A stretch of 64,000 bases of DNA, from assembly GCF_019925205.1 (NCBI RefSeq), contig NC_083564.1, positions 11,413,491 through 11,477,490 on the forward strand. Reading direction: 5' to 3'. Made by a program: the position numbers and the translations under genes. Shown here piece by piece: positions 1 to 11,819 of this stretch. Each line of letters begins with the position of its first letter. Within the stretch, counting starts at the first letter, position 1. Below the pieces are notes generated by a model, which saw nothing but the letters and a program-made list of their open reading frames with translations, was not told the DNA's origin and made no database searches. Origin of the DNA: Metopolophium dirhodum (lineage: Eukaryota; Arthropoda; Insecta; Hemiptera; Aphididae).

Positions 1-3000
1 AATATTTTTATAATAAATACGATAGCAGTAAATAAAATAAAATACGATTTTTGAATTAAGTAGATTTAGTATTTTTGTAATGATTCAATGATTTAATATA
101 ATGTTATGTAATATAAAAATATTTTTAAAGTAGTTTCAAAAAAAAAAAAAAAAAAAAATGGGAAACAATTAAGAGCCAACCTCCTGTGTAACGCTAATAG
201 ACTCTAAAAAATAAAATATAAAAAAATGTGTACCTAACCGTAAACGTGGTATTATTTAAAAAATATGATGTACCCAAATGTTGTATTTATTTTGGTGGCT
301 GAAAATATTTGTACCTAAACATGTTACTTGTTTTCATAATCGTTCTCCCAATTTCATAGTAAAAATTTCTTTTCGAACGTGTTTCGTCGTTTATTTTCAC
401 AAATAATCAGTAGGTATACAACTATTGAAAAATTGTCATAATAGAGGTGTGCTTTTTAATTGGTTTCACATTGACAATATTTATGTTATAATTATTATTA
501 TTTTTTTTAGGGTATTCAGATAATAAAATGGTTACCGATTTGTATTGCTTTGCTTTGTATTGTTTTCGTATACTTTTTCATTCTAAAATGTATATCAACG
601 ATTAATAAATATAGTAATTTTATAAGACGTGTCTGATATGACACATAATTACATAACTAATACATATTTTAATATATAGGTACCTAAAATATATAGATTA
701 TATTGAAATATTTAATTTATATTATTCTTGTTCGGATATCATTTTCTATCATAATAGTATATATTATATGTATAAATTAATTATGTTATTTTAAAACATA
801 GTTCTACGTCAAAAAATATTATTAAATTCTATAGTTTTTTTTCCTACAACCTTTATAGAAAAAAATTAGTAAGTTATCAGTAATCGCTATATCAGAAATA
901 TATAAAACAATTATGTAAGCAAGCATACGGCACAATCGAACCAACATTACGTAACACTATATTATAACGAACATTATTTTTATTTAACGACCGGCAAATG
1001 TTATTTTTTACATTTTTTTTTTTAAATTACAACAAATAAGAATAATTCACATACGTGTATCTCGTCAGATAGATAGGTTAGTGATCACTGGTAATTTTTT
1101 TGTTTTAAATTCTGAGTGAAAAACTGTATTGGTATTACAATGATGAGTGTATTATTTTTTGTCATTACCTTTAGGAGCAATACAAATGCTTAAATCTTCA
1201 ACTTATATTATTTTCTGGTAGCAAAATGGAACTATTTAATACTTGGGAGGGGGGGGGAGTTTTTTATTTTTGTGTGTATGTGTACACAATTTATCGTACA
1301 GTATACCTATACATGCATTTGTTTTCAACTTCAATATCTTTTCTAAGTAAAAATTGAATGTAGTTGGAACTTTTGAGAGGTAATAAATCACTAATAATAT
1401 AAGATTCCAAGTACTTAATAATAAATTGAGAAAAACAAAAAAACGCTGTACTGTACGCTTGTAGGTGTCGAGCGTGTACATTCTGTAAGTTACTGTAATA
1501 ATTGTGTTAAATTTGAATTGGATTTATTAATTTTCAAAATTACATAATAAGTAATAACAACTACAAAATTATATACAAAATGTGCACTCCTTCTATAACA
1601 TTACTATAAGAAACTGCTTGTATTGAAGGTGTTGACTTCTTAAGATAAATGTGGATAAAAATTATAAACTATGGGAGGTATAATAAGATACTCAAGTGTA
1701 CTACAGATTACTACGGTAATTAGAGCTAAAAGTATATTATGCACAAGTACCTATAGGTATTGAATCAAACAATTAAGTATACCTACTTATATAACGCCCG
1801 AGATGTATAGAGTAGTACCATTGATTATAAATACTTTATTTATAATCAATGGTAGTACCCATAGTGCTATAGTGTGACATCTAATACCTTTACACTGGTG
1901 CATATAAAATTAAATAATAGATACATTAACAGATCAGTGATTAAAATATTATCCTTAATAATATACAAGATATATTAAATTATTAAACGTGACAACGTTT
2001 AAACAGATTTAAGTTTGTGCAGTGATTTGTCTTTATTTTTAAGCTTCAATTTTGCCACTACAATGCTTAGTATAAGTTGGCGAAATGACATTGATATTTT
2101 TTTGAGTCCATATAGTCTGTATTTACAACTATCTAGTGTTATAATTATGATTACATATTGAGAAATATTTTTTATGTTTATAAGCTGATAGCAAGGTACA
2201 TTTGGTAAGCAGCTTATCAAAATTAAGCACATTATAAATTCCTTATATAAAAAATCAGTATTAATTCATTGATAAATCATTGCACACGTAAAATGATTTT
2301 GGGCTGAGACGTAAATTATTGAATTGTATAATATTATTGTATTGCTATTATAGTTATTACAATATTACTTATTTGCTTTATTATTAGTACCTAATATGGA
2401 AAGCGATAAACAGTATAAGCCTATATGCTTAAAATCGATAAATGTAAAATGTCATTGCGTCTAATAAAATATAGTAATGTACCTACATAAAAGTGTGGAG
2501 TCACCATGAATTTATTTTAACTCCAAAAAAAGTACCTACTAAAATCGTTATTCTTTGTTTAAATATCCAATTCCATCTAAACACAAACTTCAAATGTCTA
2601 TAAAAAAAAACTGTGATTTTATATTTTTTAGATTTTTGGGTTTCAGTAAAAACTACAAATAGTTTAATACTATAACAATTAACTTTATAGTAAACGCGAT
2701 ACTTGTATTAAATTAAGCTTTAAATTGGATCACGAACAATTCACCGTGCGACTATTATGCGCCAACATGTTACCGCGTGTACAATTTTCACCATGGCTAG
2801 AGTTCATCGTGCGTAATCATTTATTAACTAAATTAAATGTAATAACTATTAAATTTTAATTTTTATAGTAAAATCGATCATTAAAAAATAAAAATAAATT
2901 AATTTATAAATAAATTGATTTAAATGGACTACAATAAGTAGATTCACGCCATTAGGAAATCATGCAAAAACTGAGTGGAAAAAATGACTGTACTAAATAC

Positions 3001-3985
3001 CGTAAATCTGTAAATTATTGTAATATACACATTTATTATATATAGTATAATAATTTATTATAATTTGTTAAGGGATTCAACCGTGTTTTAAGGAAAATCA
3101 CATAAGCAATTTAACATGACAGTATTAAAATTGATACCGTTACGTATTTATCCGGACCGTATTCCTATCACCGGAATCCAAAAAATAAAAGCCACGTATT
3201 TCTCCGGAATGTATTGTATACTGCCTATATTTAACCCCTTGAAAACGAAGAGCCGGAAAGAAATTTTGTAGCTTTGTCTTTTTCCCGTCGCCACGACAAT
3301 GTTTGACCCAAGGCCACCATATTTTGCCCCCCCTCCCAAGTATTTCTTAAAATGTAAGGTATAACTACTATTTTGTGGCATAAATGCAGTTTCACTCCCA
3401 ATCGATTTTGAATATTTTTCAATCAGAATTTATCGGCCAGATTTAATTTAAAAGTTATGTCCTTTTGAAATTCATGAGTTTGAGTATTCCGTTTGGGAAT
3501 TTATGTTTTTAATAAATAAATTTACGAACAATAAAATAAAAAGTAGGTAAGTACGATAAGTAGTTTCTGATTCCGCCAAAATATGAAGAATAAAAAAACT
3601 CATATTATATAAAAAAAAATCTGTTTGTTAGCAACATTTTGGATAGTAATAACTAATAATGCTCTGATTTTCGAGATAATAATAATAATTTTATTTAAGC
3701 AGCCATTTTATTTTTTTAGTTATATTTTCTTAGTATAATTTGTTAATTATTAAAACAAAAATTATCTTATTTTAAAAAATTTACCAAATATGTTTTGTTT
3801 TACTTCACTATTGTTTTAGAAATAATTTACATTATAAATCTATTTTTGTGATGAAAATGAATGAAAGTGTTCAAGACTTGTTTCACATTTAATTAACACA
3901 TTTAAAGTTAGATAAGTCAGTATATATAGGTATTAATATTTACCAAGTTTTTTAAAAGGTACATTATAGTACATACTTTATTAAA
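1..3985. other. AT-rich stretch without a recognised gene
   Basis: No open frame here resembles a known protein, and the short frames near 1236-1481, 1999-2232 and 3148-3422 have low-complexity or uncharacteristic translations. The stretch holds A/T runs, one perfect hairpin (listed separately) and a G/C-containing patch near 3230-3340 that reads like old repeat debris. Confidence 0.6.
1816..1854. repeat. Perfect 18-bp hairpin
   Basis: The 18 bases at 1816-1833 (taccattgattataaata) are the exact reverse complement of 1837-1854, with a 3-base spacer. No gene is adjacent, so it is not an obvious terminator. It could be the closed end of an old foldback element or a cruciform-prone site. Confidence 0.8.
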
Positions 3986-3989
3986 AAAT

Positions 3990-4620
3990 TAAGTGCAACT
4001 TAGCCAGCCTGGTAGGCAATTCGACTACGTCGGATCGCGGACAAAGGGCCACTCTTTCACCATTCACCTTGGTAGGCAATTTTCAATAACTCGATGTGAT
4101 GCAAGGTTGTACTTGATCTGCCCAAAAAACCAATGGCAACCGATAATAAATAAACACAAATAATTTCTACTGTCGACTGTAACCAATGGGAACTATATTA
4201 ATGAATAAAAATAAAATTTCCAATGTAAACTTCAATGTCCCGGTTTGAGCACCTCTTTAAAATGCGAATTATGGCAAATCCTTTCTTATTGCACGGTGAA
4301 AATATGAGAAGAACCTCTATTCCAAATTTCAAGTTTGTTATTGAGTTACAGCGATCAGTGACTAAGTGGTATTTTGATTTTAAATGTATAAATACCCATT
4401 AGTGACCTTACAATAAACAAAAATATATTATTATTTAGTTTATTTTTTTTCGACAGATGGGGCGCCGCTGTTGTATTTTTTGACATCCAAATTTTATACT
4501 TTTCCGGTATATTTTGTATAAATAAAAATTGTATTACATAAGAAACTTCTCCTAAAAATTACGAACACAACAAAAAAATAATTAGCGAAATCGGTCCAGC
4601 CGTTCACGCGTGATGCAATG
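3990..4620. repeat. Dispersed repeat, copy 1
   Basis: The right part (about 4436-4624) matches 10437-10625: both share 'acataagaa', 'attacgaacacaacaaaaaa' and 'ggtccagccgttcacgcgtg' in the same order. The left part shares 'taggcaat' and a 'cgcggaca' block with 10100-10135. The class is unclear. Similar 'actagctg..cccg' heads and 'cggtccagccgtt' tails are common in insect transposon families. No open frame survives. Confidence 0.6.
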
Positions 4621-4643
4621 ACCAAGGGAAATAGGGATCCATT

Positions 4644-4752
4644 TATATATATATATATATATAGATATATATTTGTTGTGGGAATTATTTCAAAATCGGG
4701 GAGGGGGCAACTTTACATACCCCCCCCCCCCCACACACACACACACACACAC
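4644..4752. repeat. Microsatellites (TA)n, C-run and (AC)n
   Basis: A TA run lies at about 4644-4662, a run of 13 C at 4720-4732 and an AC dinucleotide run at 4733-4752. Simple sequence only. Confidence 0.9.
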
Positions 4753-4971
4753 ATTATTCGATCGACTTCAAACCACTGCCAATATTTATTATCCATAAGT
4801 AATCAGTACCTATAAATATATAAATAATCTGTAAATTATTTCTACCCTTCGTTTAGTGTCTTCTCTCCTAATATCGTCTTTTCTAAGGACATGGTACCTA
4901 CTACATAAGGTGTATTATATTTTATGTTTCGTTTTCACAACGAAGAATTTTCGTTATTTATTTTCTCTCAG

Positions 4972-5337
4972 GCCGTAAGAGAAGAGACGAGCGATGGTTT
5001 CCCGGCGCTATTGCGATTTTGAAAAAACTCAGAGACGCGTGACGGTGCGCAACGTAAGAGTCGGTCTCGTTCAAAAAGCGCATAATGCTCCGGTCAAGGG
5101 TTGTGCAGTCTTACTGAACGTAGTGGACTCGGTGACTAGCAGATGCCCATCCTCGAGGTCATCCCAGAACATAGCCATGGGCTACGTGGGCAGTAAACAT
5201 GTCAAAAATGGAACGAAAATACAAGTAGTGGTCAGAGGACAGAAGATACCTATATGGTCGTAACAAAAGTGCCATTTGTGAAACCATTAAACGAAATTAT
5301 TATTTCAAACCCAAATAATAAACAATTTAACATTTAA
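4972..5337 (+). pseudogene. AMT: Frameshifted terminal exon of aminomethyltransferase (glycine cleavage T-protein)
   Basis: Translation of this stretch in shifting frames gives the C-terminal part of mitochondrial aminomethyltransferase, which works with tetrahydrofolate in glycine cleavage. Visible pieces in order: RKRRDERWFPGAIAILKKL, RVGLVQKAHNAPVKG, VTSRCPS, SQNIAMGYV, NGTKIQVVVRGQKIP and, in a third frame, VTKVPFVKP, which matches the family's usual end. At least two frame changes are needed, near 5030-5040 and near 5259, and an in-frame TGA interrupts the first frame. A typical acceptor (ttttctctcag) ends at 4971, so the copy kept an intron border and is not a simple processed copy. No upstream AMT exons are visible. 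It is probably a decayed partial duplication; assembly error in a live exon is less likely. Confidence 0.8.
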
Positions 5338-5882
5338 CTAACAATAATATATATTATAGATTATTATCCATCACAGAGCACTAAGTTGAAGTTGACATTG
5401 ACGAAATATTTGGTGTAAAAAAATGGAATAAACGAATTATAATTTATAGTAGATAATATACGTGCCTTTAGATTGCATTACAAAATATTGTTCATACTTT
5501 TTATTCTTTCTTGTTTTGTGCATTTGTTTTTTTTTTAGAAATCGTATAATAAGGTTTTGATTTGCAGTTAAGGTTTATTTGTTTGAATTTTCCATTTTTC
5601 TTATAAAGTTTACTACGGTGGTGTTTGAGTTCGTTGATTTTGTGTTTAAATTCTTTAATCATAGGTATTGTGCACCTCTATTCTCCCCCTATAATTTTAT
5701 TTAGAATTTAAGTACATTTAGTTTTAAGTTTTTATATTATTATCATTGATATTAATTAATAATAATTAGGTAGGTAGCTGGTAGGTACTTATATAACTAG
5801 GTACAAAATTTTATTTTAATTACCTATATATATTGATAATAAATTACTACATCTACATGTGATTTACTTGATAATATATAGT
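5338..5882. other. No gene seen
   Basis: AT-rich DNA with T-runs between the decayed AMT exon and a short tandem repeat. No convincing frame or RNA gene is visible. Confidence 0.6.
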
Positions 5883-5883
5883 C

Positions 5884-6030
5884 TAGCCCGAGGAAGAAAT
5901 ACCCATGGAAAAAAAGCCCGGTAAAAAATACCCGAGGAAATAATACTCAAAATAAAAAATACCCGTGGATGTAATACCCAAAAGAAAAAATACCCATGGT
6001 AATAATATCCGAAAAAAAAATACTTGAAAA
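5884..6030. repeat. Degenerate short tandem repeat
   Basis: A unit of about 16-22 bases built on 'aaatacccgaggaa' / 'aatacccatggaaa' recurs six or seven times with drift. The minus-strand open frame over it is low-complexity (repeated LPWVFF / LGYF-like strings) and is not treated as a gene. Confidence 0.75.
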
Positions 6031-6139
6031 ATAATAATAATTATATACATCTTTATAGGTATATACAATATACATTGAAAATAAATGTATACATTCATAT
6101 TTGATATTATATCGAGTAAATGTAAAAAAATTGAATATC

Positions 6140-6375
6140 TACATATAGTTATGTAAAATAATATTTATTATAATAATATAATAATAATTCGGCAACATTT
6201 ATAAAATAATATACGTCTGTTAATAATTATTAATATCGCATAACAAAATAATTGAATACAGTTATATAAAATAATATTTCTCATAATAATATAATAATAA
6301 TTAGGTAAATTTTATAAAACAATATAAGTCTGTTAATAGTTATTAATATCATATACAAAAAATTCAAAAAAATGT
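6140..6375. repeat. Two-unit tandem repeat, about 116 bp
   Basis: The block containing 'taaaataatattt', then 'aataatataataataatt', then 'gtctgttaata' occurs twice in the same order about 116 bases apart, with scattered differences. Confidence 0.75.
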
Positions 6376-6847
6376 ACCAATATTGAGCAACCAATATAAA
6401 ATAATTATAAATATAGTATATTACCTAGTAAATTATACAATTCTAATAAAGCGTAAATATACAATTTTGAAAAAAAAAAGTGAATTCTTTTTGAAATAAT
6501 GAGTGTTGTTTGATAAAAGAATCATCCTGTATTTGTTTCACAAAATACCTCGATTGTCGATTTTGGTCAACATTTGCTTGTTTTTCTCTCTTGTTTTCCA
6601 TCTCATCTTTTTAGCTATCGGCCATTCTGGCATTATGATTATTCGCTCTATATGATTTTCGTAGTAGTAAAGAGTTAAAATTCAGCTTTAATGGATAACA
6701 ACTCAATTATTCCAAAGACAGAAAATGAGATTGTACAATTGTATTTTCTTATTTTCCGAGCAATTATAACAAATCAACCAAATTAATTAATGTACAAATT
6801 ATTTTTTAGACATTTATTTCAATTTGATTAATGTTAATATTATAATG

Positions 6848-6950
6848 TTCAATATGCTACAATTTACTACTACAACTACAATTTACAAATACAAAGTTTA
6901 ATATGCTACAATTTACTACTACATTGTTTAATAGGTTACAATTTACTACT
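6848..6950. repeat. Short tandem repeats downstream of the secreted-protein gene
   Basis: Three copies of a unit near 'aatatgctacaatttactac' start at about 6850, 6900 and 6929. They lie just past the stop codon of the minus-strand gene and would fall in or after its 3' untranslated region. Confidence 0.7.
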
Positions 6951-6972
6951 AATATAAAAACATTATAATTCA

Positions 6973-8064
6973 TTACAACTTAACCTTTTTTCGTTTTTGA
7001 CAGCCACACGAAGAATCTGATGAAATACAATTTTTACGTATTTCTGAAATTATGGAATTATACATATCATCATATGTATACATATTATCATACCTACATC
7101 CTGTCTTATATAATTGTAATTGCGTTTTTCTGAGTTCAAATGTTGATGTTGGTAATGGGTCAGGTACAGGTATTATTCCCGTATATATGGGATAAGATTT
7201 TAAATACTCGTGTTTTATATACCATTTATTATTTTTTGAATACCAATTTTTAGGATTAAATGGTGTAGCTGAATATGGTAGTAGATCATTTAATGATTTT
7301 GCAACATCATTAATGATTGTATGACGCATATTTACCGATAAATTTGTATACTCATTAATAAATTTCTTCATTTGAGTGTCCATATCTTTTAATATTTTAT
7401 GATGAGTTTGACCAATGATGTATATGGCTGATTCTTCAAAATTTTCTTTTGGATCATCTCCTCTTTTTAATGTAGGTTCTGGTCCTATAAATATATTACC
7501 CGGAAACCATGTAAAAAATCTATGAATGTCTTTTACAATTTCTTCTAGATCAAAGTAAACAGAATGGCCTACCATAAGATCAATTCTTTCTGATTTTGTA
7601 CTCTCTAATAATTTAAAAATGATATTTTTTCTCGATATAGGTAAGGCTATTACATCAAATCTCTTCTGATTCGATGATCGATTCATTAATTTATTCATAA
7701 GATTATACATAATTGTACAAAGTCCATATTGAGTTTTTTTATTACCTAAAAGAACCAAATTGAAAAAACTTGAAATTCTATGCCATGGTATTACATGATG
7801 TCTAGCAAAATCGGTCGTCTGATTTAATCCCGTTTCTTTAAAATCTATAGTAGTTGTATCGAGTAAACCCACATCATCAAAATTCATAGTAGTGTCACCT
7901 GCCGATTCTCGGTTGACCATATAAACACATCCACTTACTGGCGGTGAATATGTTGACGTCGCCGGTTTCGTTGTCGTTGACGTTGGTTTTTTGTTTGGTT
8001 TGCTTTCACAAAACGATAAATTTACCACAAAAACACTAAAAAGAAAAAAAATAGACAATTTCAT
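6973..8064 (-). CDS. Secreted protein with HHVIPW motif, 363 aa, function unknown
   Basis: An uninterrupted 363-codon frame without introns. Residues 1-19 form a clear signal peptide (MKLSIFFLFSVFVVNLSF), followed by a Ser/Thr/Pro-rich linker (about 22-43), so the product is probably secreted. The core carries RHHVIPWH at about 88-95 and a later W-PGN-IFIGP stretch followed by RGDDP at about 190-205. The tail is Cys-rich and basic (CGCQKRKKVKL). The HHxIP pattern recalls the metal-binding strand of HNH/endonuclease VII-type nucleases (AHH/LHH families of secreted toxins), but the rest of that fold cannot be confirmed by eye, so nuclease activity is only a hypothesis. The neighbours (decayed AMT exon, repeats) give no functional hint. 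The open frame and signal peptide suggest a live gene. An aphid salivary or other secreted lineage-specific protein is equally possible. Confidence 0.8.
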   Translation of the reverse strand: MKLSIFFLFSVFVVNLSFCESKPNKKPTSTTTKPATSTYSPPVSGCVYMVNRESAGDTTMNFDDVGLLDTTTIDFKETGLNQTTDFARHHVIPWHRISSFFNLVLLGNKKTQYGLCTIMYNLMNKLMNRSSNQKRFDVIALPISRKNIIFKLLESTKSERIDLMVGHSVYFDLEEIVKDIHRFFTWFPGNIFIGPEPTLKRGDDPKENFEESAIYIIGQTHHKILKDMDTQMKKFINEYTNLSVNMRHTIINDVAKSLNDLLPYSATPFNPKNWYSKNNKWYIKHEYLKSYPIYTGIIPVPDPLPTSTFELRKTQLQLYKTGCRYDNMYTYDDMYNSIISEIRKNCISSDSSCGCQKRKKVKL

Positions 8065-8148
8065 TTTAATACAAATGATTTCAACATAAACTTTATACTA
8101 TTAAGGAGATTACAAAACGAACTACTGTTATTTACTTTTCATTTTGTG

Positions 8149-8156
8149 TTTTTATA
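8149..8156 (-). promoter_or_regulatory. Candidate TATA box of the 363-aa secreted-protein gene
   Basis: On the minus strand this reads TATAAAAA, about 85 bases before the ATG at 8064. That spacing would give a 5' leader of roughly 55 bases. A second TATAAAG (about 8090-8096) lies too close to the ATG. The call rests on position and sequence alone. Confidence 0.4.
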
Positions 8157-8757
8157 CATATTTTCAACCTTTATCTTTTAATATTAATCAACGTTAATAG
8201 GAAGTACTCTAAACATAGCATATTAATGATATTCTTGTTTTATCATTAGATATATTATAATTAAAGGTTATTTTGGTTTTAATCATGTTTTTAAATATAT
8301 CATAATTATGTTTTATTATCGGAATGATAAAAAATGTAATCGATGTTTGTGCTCATAATTGTTGAAAAATTAGTAAGAATAGCAAAAATGTGATTTGATA
8401 TACGGAGTTGGTTTTACCGATACAAAATATTCATGATTCTATAAATGCCTTATTGTAATGGTTATCAAAAATATTTAGATGATAATATAGTAAAATTCTT
8501 TTATTCTTATCGAATATTTTGGGATAACCGTTTACGTAAGACTGAAAAACTTTAACACAAAATATAACATAAATAGTTCAATAAAGATAAAATATAACTT
8601 ATACATGATACGTTAGGCAATTAAGAAATACCAAGTTCGTAAGATTACGAGATTACAAAGGTGCAATATGTAACATAATTATAAAAAGGAAAAATTCCAA
8701 AGTAGGAATTACCATAACTGCTATGCATTGATACGATTATAATATGAGTATACGAAT
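8157..8757. other. No gene seen
   Basis: AT-rich upstream flank of the secreted-protein gene. I see no coding frame, RNA gene or clear repeat. Confidence 0.55.
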
Positions 8758-9720
8758 CAGCGGCGTATTTAAGAATTGTTATAGGGAGGGGATGAGCCAT
8801 TGAATAGCATACGTAAAAGCAGGGGGATTTTTGCCCCCTATACCACCTTTAGGTTTCCAAAATTTTCTCACTAAATGCTTATACTTTAAACACCATAAAT
8901 TCTACATTGAATACCAATTAGTCATTATTTTTAGTGAATAACAATAACACATTTATTATTCTTTGAGTATAGACTCTTTAATAATTATCATCCTACTATC
9001 ACCTATGTCCACTTATACAATAATACATTTAGTACAAAAATAAAAGTATTATAAATATTTATTTTTACTATAATAATTATCAATTAGAACATCTAACAAT
9101 ACAAATTATTATTATTCATTTGATAAATTAAAAATACTAATTTCAAACTTGCGTACTTATACTTTCATAGTTAGCACTTATAATAATAAAAAAAAAATAC
9201 GAATGTTGTTTTTCCAAACAATAAGAACGCGCTGATAGCCTGATTACGTGGAATATACTAGACCAGTGTTTCTTATGTCCACTTTTATCGTGAAACCCCT
9301 ACTTTTTTTTTAGCTTTTCAGATTTTTTAGTTAGCTTTAACTAAACGTTATTACAGCTCGACAATAATTAGAGCCCCTACTTTGTTTCTATAATCATTTT
9401 TAGCGAAATTTAAAGAAAAGATAATAGACAAACAGGACTTCTAAATTTTAATTTTAATGATATTTTTGAAGAACCCTAGAGTGATCTCCGTGGAACCTTA
9501 GGGTTTCGTAGAACACAGTTTCAGAAACGCTGTACAAGACCATTCCATAATAATATAATATATTGATTTTGGTATTTTAGTCTTGAAACTCAAATGTAAT
9601 AATCGATAGTGAGGGATCACTACATAATGAAGGATTTAATACTTCAATTAAAATACAATTTTTTAGAGGGGCTGAGCCTCTCCTTGGCCCCTCCCCCCCC
9701 CCTCCGCACTTATGGGTGTA
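8758..9720. mobile_element. Possible old DNA-transposon debris
   Basis: It starts with cagcggcgtattt and a G-rich patch (about 8786-8830). It ends with a C-rich patch that is its rough inverted counterpart (about 9664-9712, ggggctgagcctctcc then a C-run). This layout resembles worn ends of hAT-like elements, but no clean terminal repeat or target duplication was found. A smaller element (9264-9532) is nested inside. Confidence 0.35.
9264..9532. mobile_element. hAT-type non-autonomous element, 269 bp
   Basis: The left end reads CAGTGTTTCT and the right end, reversed, reads CAGCGTTTCT. The flanks are tactagac (9256-9263) and tacaagac (9533-9540), an 8-base target duplication with one mismatch. 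No coding capacity is present. Confidence 0.7.
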
Positions 9721-9931
9721 GATACTAAGAATTTTCAACAATTAATACTAAACTGAAACAATTTGAAAAATGAAAAGTAGTACGCCAAATTAAATGGCTT
9801 AACATAATGTAACACATTTTTATTCAAAATTTCTAAGTTCAAACACAGTATTATGTTATATGAAGTGTTATAGACATTTAAAAATAATAATTTAATGATG
9901 CATTTTTATGTTCATGCATAATATATAATAT

Positions 9932-10630
9932 ACTAGCTGTACCCGTGCACTTCGTTGCCCGTTAAATGTACTAACTCTATATATATGACTCAAACTTTGT
10001 TATTTAATATTTATTTAATATTCGGTGTATGGTGTTCAAAATTATTCTTAACTTTTCCGTTGCCCAGAATAAAAATTCTGATTCGCACCAGTATTTTATC
10101 AGGTAGGCAATCTACCTGCGGTAGACCGCGGACACCATGTTGTTTGCACGTAAGTGTATGATTTAACTCTAAAGTTTGTCATATTCTACTATGGTGGATT
10201 AATATAATCAATTAATACAAAATCCTAACCTAACCATACTATAATCAGATTAATAAAAAAACCAAATTTAACCATTTTTAAATTCTTCCCAAAGATCTAA
10301 TCTACACACAAACATTTAATTATATATATATTGACAAAAAATAATAATACAAATCAACAAACATGCCCAATTAACCAATAGAAACCAATATAATATAATA
10401 CTCTATTATTATTTTAATCTGCAACAATAAAATACATTTTTTTATTATTTAGTTTATTTTTTTCTGGTGCCACTGTTGTTGTTTTTTCATCCATATTTCC
10501 TACTTTTCCAGTTAATTTTCCTAAAATCTTATTACATAAGAACCTTCTCCTGACAATTACGAACACAACAAAAAAAGAATTAGCAAAATTGGTCCAGCCG
10601 TTCACGCGTGATGAGATGACCAACGAATAG
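9932..10630. repeat. Dispersed repeat, copy 2
   Basis: It opens with actagctgtacccgtgc and closes with ggtccagccgttcacgcgtg then atgagatgacc. The last 190 bases align with 4436-4624. A related head (actagctgaataacccggc) occurs at 43247. The class is unresolved and no intact frame is present. Confidence 0.6.
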
Positions 10631-10639
10631 ACTTTTTTT

Positions 10640-11819
10640 TTTTGTCAATGTCGCCAGGTGTGCACTTAAGAGGCCATAACTCCAAAACCACTTATTGCAC
10701 AGAAAAAAAACTTCACAGAAACCATCTATATATCAGTCTTAAAATTCTCTGGAATTTTTAACGAAATTGGTTTGTTGGATTTTGAGTTATATAAAATATA
10801 TTCAAAATGTACACTTATTATTATATATAAGAAGAAGATGATAGATAGATAAATATATTATTAGACATCCACAATTCAGATCAAATTTTTAAAACAATTT
10901 TATGGTTTTTACATTTATTTTTTCTGTATAGAATATAACAAAACATTGTAAACATAATTATTTTACAATAACATTAAAACCCCTTAATTTTTAGACATGA
11001 TTAGTTCATTCAACTGAATGTAAATGACAAATGTAATAAGTTCATAATTTGAATAAGTTTTAAAACTTTGCTAACAGGTTATTATTGTAGTATAAATAGC
11101 TTACCTTATCAATTCTAACTGTACATATTGCATATTATTCTATTTTTGTTTAAACAAAAGTACAAAACTCTTTATAAGCTTATAAAACTACTGAACAATG
11201 TTCTATATCTATATTATACTACCTATCACAATATTGGGTACTTTAAATGTAGATAATGATAATTGTTTTGTAAACCAAACTCAACATTCCCAATTACAAA
11301 TACTATTTTAGAGGTGATATTAACCATTTGAAGATTTTAAATTTTAAATACTAGAAGTTGTGAATATTCTGTTGGTTGAATACATTAATCATTGATGTTA
11401 ATGTTATACATATAATGCTAGATTACCTATATATATATCTAGACAATATTATGGATAAACTACTGAACTTTATTTTGTGGTATTTATCCCAATAAAATGT
11501 TTATGTAGACCACAGACTAAAATTTGATTGAAATGAAATTAATATAAAACGATCGGTAAACAATATATTAATACATTATATTTAAAGTGTATTTATTAAA
11601 TAACATAGATTGATTAAAATTTATATAATATTTCAACAACAACATATTATGATCTAAAAAAGATTTAAAAATAATTTGAAAATCCAAATCAAACAAATTA
11701 TATCTTGCACTTTCAATGTATAAATAATTTTCCAAAGAAAACATTTGAATTGGAAATATTTACAATGACACGACAGAAATGTTTACAAATCAACATTGAT
11801 AAGTCTTTCAGGCCTCATT
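10640..11819. other. 3' flank of FASN-A; no thioesterase exons
   Basis: I checked this stretch on the minus strand for the four thioesterase exons that follow the ACP exon in FASN-B. There is no GYSFG, LVLLDG or GDHRQ coding block, and no other gene. It is AT-rich with several minus-strand AATAAA-like signals (for example near 11590) that could serve FASN-A. Confidence 0.7.

Noticed and set aside
3148..3422. Two overlapping minus-strand frames
   Set aside because: No motif or start context; probably part of an old repeat.
5883..6098. 71-codon frame with repeated FF/LP/G residues
   Set aside because: It is produced by the short tandem repeat and is not a gene.
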